A stretch of DNA of 64,000 nucleotides from Blastocatellia bacterium AA13 (GTDB lineage: Bacteria > Acidobacteriota > Blastocatellia > UBA7656). Where the stretch lies: contig QHVH01000020.1 in assembly GCA_003222245.1 (NCBI GenBank), forward strand, positions 37,311 through 101,310, written 5' to 3'. Shown one piece after another: positions 38,299 through 45,981 of the stretch; the first letter of the stretch is position 1, and each line of letters opens with the position of its first letter. The translations under genes and the position numbers were made by a program. Below the pieces are notes generated by a model. It did no database searches. It had not been told where the DNA came from and was given only the letters and a program-made list of their open reading frames with translations.

Positions 38299-39632
38299 CG
38301 CCCGTCAGCCTCTCTTATTGCAAAGTCGTCGAGCCAGATCGTCCCTCTCATCGGTTCGTCGTAGCTGTACCGAGGCTCGCGCCTCAGGCCGACGTTAAGA
38401 AGGGCATAGGATGCGCTCTGTCCGCTCATCTGTTGAGGCGCGATGAACCTCATGCTCACTCGGCGCCAATCATTCGAGCCTTCCTCAATCTTCTCGGTAG
38501 CCGCTACCACGGTCGAAGATCGGCCGTCGGTCACTGTGATCTGAGGCCCTTCCGCGGCGATGAGAGATTGAGTCTTCACCCAGCATTCCAAGATGTAGGC
38601 GGCTCCGGGACGAACAAGCACCGGCTGCCGCAATTCTCCCGCGAGCCTCGTCGTGTCTCGTCCGGTAAAATCGATGCGAAGCGACATCGCTCCGGTATGG
38701 CCGCGGTGCTGATCGATCGTTACTCGCGCGAACTCGCTCGATGTGAGAGTCCAGTCGAACTGGCTAAAGTTTCTTTCGATTGACGACTCAAACCCGCCGT
38801 TCCAGATTATTGGACGATCCGATCCGGCGCCGAGAGAAGCCAGCCATAACGAGCGAGCCGGTTCGTGCAGACCCGCGGCGATTAGAGCGCTGATCACAGA
38901 GCCTAGCTCTCCGCGAGGAAGCTGCGCCGCGTTTCCGCTCGCTCCGACTATTCTGATTGCATCGTCGAAGCGCGATTGATTGAGAAGGAATTTTGCGAGT
39001 GCGAGCTTTGACTCGGTCGTCTCGGGCGTTACTGCTTCAACGGCGGCTACGCTGCCGCCTGAAGCGCGCCAGGCGAGATCGATTGCCGAATTGAATCGAT
39101 TCTTGTTGGAACCGATTGCTGGGCGAAACTCGTCGTATGATTCTGATAGCTTGCCCGAACGAACAAGCAGGTTAGCAAGCCGCCAGTGTGATTCTAGATT
39201 ACTCGACGAAAGCCGAACTGCCGCGCGAAGCGACTCCTCGGCCGCGGCGCGGTCGCCTTGCATTTCTTGAACAAGAGCGAGTTGCTGCCTGAACGCATAG
39301 TTGAAGGGTGAGAGCCTGACCGCATTCTCCGCGTGTTTCTGAGCGCTGTTGAGATCTGGCTCCGCCTCGAGCAGGTAAGTGTCCGCGAGTCGCGATTGGA
39401 TTCCCGATGAACCGGGCAGATATCTCGCGGCTTCGGTCAATGCGTCGCGGCTGATCTCTTTTCTCGGATCGGCCAGTGAGCCCGCGATCAGGTTCGTTGC
39501 GGCGGCATACACCAGGCCTGTGGCCGCGCCTGCGAAGGCAAGGACTATAAGCACCCGGAGCGCTGTTCGCTCCAGCTTTTTGTCCACGCAAAAGGATTGC
39601 ATTTTGAAGTCGCGTTTCGAGCTGAGTGACAT
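38295..39632 (-). CDS. TPR protein with C-terminal carbohydrate-binding-like domain
   Basis: 445 residues. One membrane segment near the N-terminus (about residues 24-45), TPR-like helical pairs at about 55-200 (SRLADTYLLEAEPDLNSAQKHAENAVRLSP, LALVQEMQGDRAAAEESLRAAVRLSSS, WRLANLLVRSGKLSESYDEF), and a beta-rich domain at about 275-440 (NGGFESSIERNFSQFDWTL, SLRIDFTGRDTTR, YILECWVKTQSL, GTIWLDDFAI) like CBM4/9-type modules. It is the first gene after the promoter at 39.9 kb and overlaps the ligase-like gene by four bases. It may assist the ligation or chain assembly step. Confidence 0.8.
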   Translation of the reverse strand: MSLSSKRDFKMQSFCVDKKLERTALRVLIVLAFAGAATGLVYAAATNLIAGSLADPRKEISRDALTEAARYLPGSSGIQSRLADTYLLEAEPDLNSAQKHAENAVRLSPFNYAFRQQLALVQEMQGDRAAAEESLRAAVRLSSSNLESHWRLANLLVRSGKLSESYDEFRPAIGSNKNRFNSAIDLAWRASGGSVAAVEAVTPETTESKLALAKFLLNQSRFDDAIRIVGASGNAAQLPRGELGSVISALIAAGLHEPARSLWLASLGAGSDRPIIWNGGFESSIERNFSQFDWTLTSSEFARVTIDQHRGHTGAMSLRIDFTGRDTTRLAGELRQPVLVRPGAAYILECWVKTQSLIAAEGPQITVTDGRSSTVVAATEKIEEGSNDWRRVSMRFIAPQQMSGQSASYALLNVGLRREPRYSYDEPMRGTIWLDDFAIREADGR

Positions 39633-40058
39633 TCAAGCGCGGACGTATTGTCGATGTTGGCGAGAGCCTGAGACTGAATTGAGCAGGCTACGCCCACGCT
39701 CGTTAAACCTGAAGAGGAAGCCGTGGCATACGGCATTCAAATTAAACTGGGGGGGGTTGCTTCGAAACAGAGCCCACTGCTCGAAGCTTGAGCAATTCGG
39801 GGAAACGTGTTGGGGGTATTCGGATCCCTACTCTGCTAGCTACGGGGCCATCGTAGTCCTTGGGGGATCGGGGTATTAAAAATACTACACCCGATAGGAG
39901 GTGTCAATATTAACAATTTTTCTTGTTGCTACTCCCCAAACTACGACTCGGCGAAACTCGGATTAAATAATTTGTCGCCCCGCTATGCGAAACAGAAACA
40001 TCAAACGCGCTGAAACCGCGCACATCTTATCACACGATTTCGCGTGGGTGAATCAAGA
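39633..40058. other. 426-base gap: promoter and long leader
   Basis: Contains the promoter described at 39879-39907 and about 240 bases of untranslated leader with a run of seven or more C/G at 39748-39754. I see no riboswitch class I know and no convincing small gene. Upstream of the promoter the DNA is AT-rich without features. Confidence 0.6.
39879..39907 (-). promoter_or_regulatory. Sigma70-type promoter of the polysaccharide locus
   Basis: On the minus strand, TTGACA (39902-39907) and TATTTT (39879-39884) are 17 bases apart, close to the sigma70 consensus. Transcription should start near 39872, leaving a leader of about 240 bases before the TPR gene. It stands in AT-rich DNA unlike its surroundings. 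Confidence 0.75.
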
Positions 40059-41306
40059 TCAAGGCGCCGCCATTCGGCGCAGCTTCAGCATGAAGAATGC
40101 GCCTGCCACGGGTCCCGCCGTCAACAACATAAATGCCCATCGCCATCCGATCACCGAGGCCGCCAGCGGTAAGACCTGTATCGAGACTACGGTCACCGCG
40201 AATCCGACTCCGTTTTGTACCGTCAACGCGGTTCCCGTGTATTCCGGAGGGCAGTGCCGAGCGGCCAACGCCGAGAATTGCGGCGAGTCCGACACAACGA
40301 AGACGCCCCATATAATGATAAAGACCAGCAGCAAGGCGGCCGGAAGCGAGAACGAAAGCGCCGAGAGCGCGCAGCAGGCGCCGCTTATGGTCAATGATGC
40401 GATTGCTACAGTTATCTCGCCGGAGCGCCGGGATATCCACCCGCCTACCGCGCAGCCGATGGCGCCCGCCCCGATCGTGATAAAGGCAACGAGAGGGAGA
40501 TAGCCGAGCCAATTCTCGGCGTGATCTCTGAAGCTTGCGCTAAGGTAGAAGGTCAACAGAGACCAGAATGCGTAGAGCTCCCACATATGCCCGAAGTATC
40601 CGAGAGCCGTATAGCGAAACGGCTTATGCTGAAACACCTTGAAGAGCATCGCGGGATCGAACCGAGCGCGAGCCCGCAAGTACGGGCCGTCGGCTGCCGC
40701 GCTCTGTATAATGAATCCGCCGGCTATTGATGACAGCGAAGCGATCGAGACGAGGACGCGCCAATCGAACCGCGCGCCGATCGCCTGAATGAGATAGGGC
40801 GACGCCGTGCCCATCGTCAACGCGCCGACGAGCAAACCGAGCCTCCATCCCAGTCCTGTCCGAAACCACATAGCGACTATTTTCATTCCCACCGGATATA
40901 CACCCGCCAGCGTGAGCCCGGTTAGAAAGCGAAGAACGATGGCGGAAGCGAGCCCGGCTCCAAGCCAGGCAAAGGCAATGTTGAATGCGGCTCCGAGCAG
41001 GGCTGATACAAAAAAAACGCGCCTCGCGTTGAAACGATCGGAGAGATTTAGATATGCGTAAAGAAAGGTTCCAGTGATGAAACCGAGTTGCACGGCTATG
41101 GTGAGCCATGCGCTCTGAGCATCGCTCAGCTTCCATTGCTGCCTGAGAATTGGTCCAACGGCCGTTCCTGAGAGCCAGGTTGAAGAAGAAAGCAAAACAG
41201 CGATGCAAACCAGCGCGAGCGCTCGATTGGCTGAAGCGCTTGAAACCTCGGTCCGCGCCGAGGTGAGATCGCGCTCCTGCTGTAGACTGAAGTGGGGTTT
41301 GCTCAA
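40059..41306 (-). CDS. MFS transporter
   Basis: About 415 residues from a TTG at 41306 (LSKPHFSLQQ); the frame is open further to 41414 but that extension is Arg-rich and not membrane-like. Twelve hydrophobic segments are spread over the protein. The loop after TM2 (YLNLSDRFNARRVFFVSALLG) is the DRxxRR-type motif A of the major facilitator superfamily; GVYPVGMKIVAMWFRTGLGWRLG lies in the TM4-5 region. Substrate unknown. It is separate from the polysaccharide promoter by about 150 bases. Confidence 0.85.
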   Translation of the reverse strand: MSKPHFSLQQERDLTSARTEVSSASANRALALVCIAVLLSSSTWLSGTAVGPILRQQWKLSDAQSAWLTIAVQLGFITGTFLYAYLNLSDRFNARRVFFVSALLGAAFNIAFAWLGAGLASAIVLRFLTGLTLAGVYPVGMKIVAMWFRTGLGWRLGLLVGALTMGTASPYLIQAIGARFDWRVLVSIASLSSIAGGFIIQSAAADGPYLRARARFDPAMLFKVFQHKPFRYTALGYFGHMWELYAFWSLLTFYLSASFRDHAENWLGYLPLVAFITIGAGAIGCAVGGWISRRSGEITVAIASLTISGACCALSALSFSLPAALLLVFIIIWGVFVVSDSPQFSALAARHCPPEYTGTALTVQNGVGFAVTVVSIQVLPLAASVIGWRWAFMLLTAGPVAGAFFMLKLRRMAAP

Positions 41307-41459
41307 ACGCGAGATTCTACAGCGGCCCTCTCGCGGGGTAAAGAACGCGTCCAGCAACCGTGCACTGAAGAGCCCGGCTAAAAGTGAAAAGGACGCTTCG
41401 CGGCCGGAATACAAAATCGGGATTTATTTTCCGGCCTTCATATTAGAGGCCTCTTCCAA

Positions 41460-41843
41460 TTAGAGACCTCTTCCAACAGTGACATAGTCCACCTTCCAAA
41501 CATACGAGCTTACGATGAAGTCGATCGTCACGCTGTACTTCAGAAAGAACTGCGCCGACTGATTGGACACCGCCGTCATCATTATGCTGTCCTCGGGAAG
41601 ATTGAACTCGCTTCTGATCTCCTCGATTCTCTTGCTGATCTTTTCGGGTTTCAGATTTTGATTCGCGGTAATTCTCGCCAGCTCGTCGACCTGGTGCTTT
41701 ACCTGCTGTTCGTCCCAGTAGACGGGCACGATCTTTATCACGACGAAGAGCGCTGCGAGCGCGAGACCGATCGACAAGATGGCCTTTATGCTGACAGCTC
41801 CCCGCTCGCCCGCGCGCGATCCGACAGATTTCCGGTCCGACAT
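41460..41843 (-). CDS. DUF4845-like single-pass membrane protein
   Basis: 127 residues. A short basic N-terminus with GERGAVSIKAILSIGLALAALFVVIKIVPVYWD gives one membrane segment at about 17-40, followed by a helical and beta periplasmic part (KISKRIEEIRSEFNLPEDSI, FFLKYSVTIDFIV). The pattern is that of pilin-like DUF4845 proteins. No known function. It lies between the MFS gene and aroB, both in the same direction. Confidence 0.65.
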   Translation of the reverse strand: MSDRKSVGSRAGERGAVSIKAILSIGLALAALFVVIKIVPVYWDEQQVKHQVDELARITANQNLKPEKISKRIEEIRSEFNLPEDSIMMTAVSNQSAQFFLKYSVTIDFIVSSYVWKVDYVTVGRGL

Positions 41844-41958
41844 TGCTCATCTCCTGAACGGCGGATTCACTTAGTCCTGAAGCGACTAAAGAACGCCTGC
41901 TGAATCAAAGGCAACCGCGGGGGCGTGATCCACTTTTTTGCGAGGGCTCCGGGTTAGT

Positions 41959-43053
41959 TCAAAGCAACGCTCTTCGAATAGAGGAGCGAATTACCCGGTT
42001 TGGTACGTCCGATCGTAAAACGACCTGGCCGATTTCTTTGGGGAGCACGAAGGTGAGGCGGCCGCGAACGGATTTCTTATCGTGCTGCATAGCCGCGATT
42101 ATACCATTGAGCGCAATACTATTTGTTTTTGGCAGCGCTCCCACCCTGTGAATCGCCGAATCGATCTCTTCACGGCCGCTTTCCGGCAGTAGATCGATTG
42201 ACTCCGATATTCGGGCGGCGGCCCGCATTCCGTGAGCGACCGCTTCTCCGTGGAGGAAGCGGCGATAGCGAGTCACCGCTTCGAGTGCGTGTCCGATTGT
42301 GTGGCCGAAGTTCAGGATTTTGCGCAATCCTGTCTCGCGCTCGTCGGCTCCAACGACCTCAGCCTTAATTGCGCAGGATCTTGCGATGAGATGCGATAGC
42401 TCATCGAGATCGCCATTGAGGATCGATTCCATCCGGTTGCTTATACGCCCGAACAATTGATGGTCTCTTATGACTCCGTATTTTATTGCTTCGAACAAGC
42501 CGGCCCTGAGCTGGCGCGGCGGTAGGGTGCTCAGTGTCTCGGGATCGATCACGACAAGAGAAGGTTGATGAAATGCGCCTATCAAATTTTTTCCCAGCGG
42601 ATGATTCACGCCGGTCTTGCCGCCTACGGAACTGTCGATTTGCGCGAGAAGGGTAGTCGGCGCCTGTATGACTCTGATGCCGCGCAGATAGGTGGCTGCT
42701 ACGAATCCGGCTAAATCGCCTACGACGCCTCCGCCAAGAGCGACGATTACATCCGAGCGTTCAACACGATTCGCGATCAGATGCGCATAGATTCCTTCAG
42801 CGACGCGCAGATTCTTGAAGCGCTCCCCATCTCCTATTCTGACCTTATCAATGGAGAAGCCGGCCTGTTTGAGTGATCGCGCCGCTCTGGCGCCGAAGAT
42901 CGAGTCGACTCTTTCATTTGTTATCACGACGGCGCGTCTCGCGGAGTCTCCAAGCGCGTTGCGAGCGCGCGCTCCGAGCGAATCCAGGGCTCCGGATTCA
43001 ATTTCGATATCATATGAGAGACGTTCCAGCTTGACCTTAATTGTCGGCATCAA
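41959..43053 (-). CDS. aroB: 3-dehydroquinate synthase
   Basis: 364 residues, full length. The enzyme converts DAHP to 3-dehydroquinate in the shikimate pathway using NAD and a divalent metal. Diagnostic motifs are GDGERFKNL, VALGGGVVGDLAGFVAATYLRGI, QAPTTLLAQIDSSVGGKTGVNHPLGKNLIGAFHQP, and the metal-binding histidines of NFGHTIGHALE and LHGEAVAHGM. No other aro gene is adjacent. The frame begins with two Met codons; the second may be the true start. Confidence 0.95.
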   Translation of the reverse strand: MMPTIKVKLERLSYDIEIESGALDSLGARARNALGDSARRAVVITNERVDSIFGARAARSLKQAGFSIDKVRIGDGERFKNLRVAEGIYAHLIANRVERSDVIVALGGGVVGDLAGFVAATYLRGIRVIQAPTTLLAQIDSSVGGKTGVNHPLGKNLIGAFHQPSLVVIDPETLSTLPPRQLRAGLFEAIKYGVIRDHQLFGRISNRMESILNGDLDELSHLIARSCAIKAEVVGADERETGLRKILNFGHTIGHALEAVTRYRRFLHGEAVAHGMRAAARISESIDLLPESGREEIDSAIHRVGALPKTNSIALNGIIAAMQHDKKSVRGRLTFVLPKEIGQVVLRSDVPNRVIRSSIRRALL

Positions 43054-43985
43054 TATCTCGCCTTATCTTCATTGGGGCTTCGGCGGCCGGATTGGGCTTC
43101 GGCAGCCGGCAGACCGATCTTGATCGATCTCCTCAAACTTTAGAGTTTGCTTTGGCGGCCTGCCCCACGAAAAGTAGAGAATTATAGGATTGCCGCGCAT
43201 TGGATGAAAGGCGCTTATCGGTTAGTTGAAAATCCGGCATCAGGTTGGCGACATTTTCACACTGATTCACAGGGGAGATCAGGCGGCCGGCCTGAGGAAG
43301 AGTTGTAGGGCTGGAAAATCGATCGGGTAAAAAAATAGGCGACGCAGCGTGGGATACTGCGTCGCCTTTCTTTTGGTCACCGTCCTCACCTCCGGTGACC
43401 AATCGAGACCAGGAAGTGATGTGTTACCATCACCCGTATCTCTTGCCCCATCCAGAGCGGAGCAATCAAAGTGCCAAATGATACCAGTACCCTGGTTGCC
43501 GTTTCTCTTCGAATTTTCATAGAGAACCAAGACTCGATCCCATCCTTCAACGTGCGCTGATGTGTAAAAAGTACATAGATGATAGAAATTATTACTTCGA
43601 AGCGTGCAAACACGAAAGGCCAACTGATTCTACTGGTGTCTGCTTCAAAATAGGGGTCGATTCGAAATCAATATTTTCATGAAAATACAGCTCTGAATAA
43701 GGGCTGCCATTCTTCGTCAGGCTCACGTAAGATGACCGATATGCATACACGCAGCTTAATCCCATCTCGTGCACAATGCTGTTCGGGCAAATCGACCTAC
43801 ACTGCCATTCAAGTGAATAAATCATCATCAGGAGGCTTGAGATCATAATGACCGAGCCGAAATCCAACAGCGCGCGAGCACCCCGCGAACGAACGCCAAA
43901 ATTGCTTGTCCTTCGCTCGAAGATCGGGTGTAGAATAAGTGCCAAATCATTTGAGAGCACACGTTCCGAAAGAGGTAAGAAGGTT
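43054..43985. other. 930-base stretch without a confident gene
   Basis: Apart from the terminator at 43338-43374 I see no gene I can support. Minus-strand frames at 43386-43613 and 43592-43847 are open and relatively AT-rich but have no ribosome binding site or recognisable motif. The frame that extends the downstream plus-strand gene back to 43848 lacks a signal peptide until the ATG at 43986. Confidence 0.55.
43331..43374. terminator. Bidirectional rho-independent terminator
   Basis: GGCGACGCAG (43338-43347) and CTGCGTCGCC (43357-43366) form a perfect 10-bp stem with a nine-base loop. TTTCTTTT follows on the plus strand, and on the minus strand the run TATTTTTTT follows. It should insulate aroB from transcription on either side. 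Confidence 0.85.
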
Positions 43986-45680
43986 ATGCGGCGATATGGG
44001 AACATAGCGGTGTTAATTTCGCTGGCTATAGTCGGCGCTTCCCGTGTACCACAGGCGCAGGGCGCCGCGCTCGGCTCGATTCGAGGATTCATCAAGGACG
44101 GAGCAGGCGAACCGCTGGCCGGTGCGATCGTTTTTGTACTCGGAGAACCAGTAGCTCCCGCGAAATCCGAGAAACCAATTAAACAGCTAAAAACCGACGA
44201 CGAAGGCAAGTTCATTGCAACCGGAATCAATCCCGGCCGCTATGTGATAAAGGCCGCGGCAGCCGGATACAAGGCCGTCGAAGTTTCCGCTCTTGTAAAA
44301 GCCAACAAAGCCACAATATTCGATTCGATCTTACTCAGGCGGTCGGAGACGCTTGCGGATGAAACACTCGAGAACTCCGATTCCAAATACGCCGCACGCG
44401 CGTTGAAACGCACGATCTTCCACTTCGATGATCAAAAGAAATATCAGAAAGAGGACTCACGGATTCTCGCCGACGCCGTTACCGAAACGCACGGCTACGT
44501 GAGCGCCTTCTTTCAATCGGCTCCGAGCGACATGCGAGGGGCATCGTTCGCGGGAACAAATTTCGCGGTATCTCAGCAAGTTGAAAAGATCGGACATCTG
44601 TTGGTGAGCGGACAGGTGGGGCAGGGAATTGGCGCCCCGCAGCGCCTTCAAGCGCTCACGTCGATCAATGCCGGAGACCGCCATCAACTTTCAGTCGCCC
44701 TGGGATATGGAAGACTGCTCGTAACCGCTCCCGGAATTGAATCAAAACTCGGTCAAGTATCGGTTTCCGCTACTGACACGTGGCAGATCAGAGGCCCCTT
44801 TATCATTGTCTATGGAGTTGAGTTTGCCCGGTTCACCGAAGGCGCGAGCGGAGTGAGTATTCTCCCGAGGTTTGGAATTGCGGCTGATGCGGGACCGCGA
44901 ACCAAGCTCTTTGCCGGATTCGTTCCGGGTTCCTCCTCCGACACGCAAGCCCAAATCACTTCGGAAACAGGAGAGGTTGTTTTTCCCGAGCAAAAGCCGG
45001 TCGCGGTGGCCTCTCTTCCTTCGGGTCTTTCGGAGCCAAGGCCAGACAGAAGCTTTCGACTTCAGTTTGGAGGAGAACAGATACTCTCAGAGAACTCGTC
45101 GATAGAGTTGATGGCTTTTGTGGATACGATCTCAGGAAAAGGTGTGGGGCTTCTCACTATACCGATCGACGGCGAGCATGCGGCGAGTCAGGGACTCAGG
45201 GCTTACGACCAGAATGGCGGAGCCAAGGGCGTGACAGTGGTCTTCAAGCACAAGCTCGGAAAAGCCTTCAACGGATGTATCGGGTATGCCTTCGGTGAAG
45301 GGCAACAACTGGATGCGCGAGGGATCTCCGATCCGGCAAGTCTTTTTGCACGCGGATTCTTCCACGTGATTACTGCCAAAGTGGACGGGCATTTCGTAAG
45401 AACCGGCACGAGAATATCTACGATATATAGGCTGTCATCCGGCCGCGCGGTCTTCGGAATAGATCCGTTCCAGGGAAAGATCTCGACATACGATCCGAAC
45501 CTGAGCTTTCTTATTTCTCAGGAACTGCCGACTTTCAATTTGATTCCGGGCCAGTTAAGCGCCGTTCTCGACATGAGGAATCTCCTTGATCAACAGGCAT
45601 CGGTCAATGACGACCAGCAGGAATTAATCAGCATTCGCTTTCATAGATTGGTCAGGGTGGGCGTCGCCCTTCGATTCTAA
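43986..45680 (+). CDS. Secreted carboxypeptidase-regulatory-domain protein, probable outer membrane protein
   Basis: 564 residues from the ATG at 43986, preceded by AAGAAGG and opening a signal peptide (RRYGNIAVLISLAIVGASRVPQAQG). The first mature domain (GSIRGFIKDGAGEPLAGAIVFVLGEP, then GKFIATGINPGRYVIKAAAAGYKAVEVSALV) is a CarboxypepD_reg-like beta-sandwich, as in many Acidobacterial TonB-dependent receptors. The remaining 420 residues alternate in a way compatible with an outer membrane beta-barrel and end in phenylalanine (VGVALRF), a typical barrel terminus. No plug domain is visible, so it is not a normal TonB receptor. Confidence 0.8.
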   Translation: MRRYGNIAVLISLAIVGASRVPQAQGAALGSIRGFIKDGAGEPLAGAIVFVLGEPVAPAKSEKPIKQLKTDDEGKFIATGINPGRYVIKAAAAGYKAVEVSALVKANKATIFDSILLRRSETLADETLENSDSKYAARALKRTIFHFDDQKKYQKEDSRILADAVTETHGYVSAFFQSAPSDMRGASFAGTNFAVSQQVEKIGHLLVSGQVGQGIGAPQRLQALTSINAGDRHQLSVALGYGRLLVTAPGIESKLGQVSVSATDTWQIRGPFIIVYGVEFARFTEGASGVSILPRFGIAADAGPRTKLFAGFVPGSSSDTQAQITSETGEVVFPEQKPVAVASLPSGLSEPRPDRSFRLQFGGEQILSENSSIELMAFVDTISGKGVGLLTIPIDGEHAASQGLRAYDQNGGAKGVTVVFKHKLGKAFNGCIGYAFGEGQQLDARGISDPASLFARGFFHVITAKVDGHFVRTGTRISTIYRLSSGRAVFGIDPFQGKISTYDPNLSFLISQELPTFNLIPGQLSAVLDMRNLLDQQASVNDDQQELISIRFHRLVRVGVALRF

Positions 45681-45981
45681 TTTGATGCGGAGCCATTTCA
45701 GGATTGGGATAAGAGAACTGCTGCCCCTTCCAAAAACGCGGAACCAATGACGCTCGCGCGGAGGCTCGCTTAGAGGATTATCAGATTTGATTCATTTTTC
45801 GGTTAAGACGGAAAGCGATGTTGGGTCGAGCGAACGAGATTTTGGAAAGTTTCCGAAACAATGGACGGAAGGCAGCTTTACGCACGGGTGCTGCGAATCG
45901 GAATTAGCGTAATCAGTTCAGTAGCTGGACGTTGTCAGCAGGAATAATAATTGCTCCGAGCGCGGGTTTTGTCCCGTTGCA
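45681..45981. other. 301-base intergenic region
   Basis: Upstream region of the histidine kinase gene. I see no gene, terminator or clear promoter in it; the last 50 bases are AT-rich (GGAATAATAATTGC) and may hold a promoter I cannot define. Confidence 0.5.

Noticed and set aside
39545..39736. 63-codon minus-strand frame in the leader of the polysaccharide locus
   Set aside because: It overlaps the TPR gene start, has no ribosome binding site and no known motif; a leader peptide cannot be excluded but is not supported.
43592..44230. 212-codon minus-strand frame
   Set aside because: Its upstream two fifths are opposite the signal-peptide region of the real plus-strand gene; only 43592-43847 could be independent and it has no motif.
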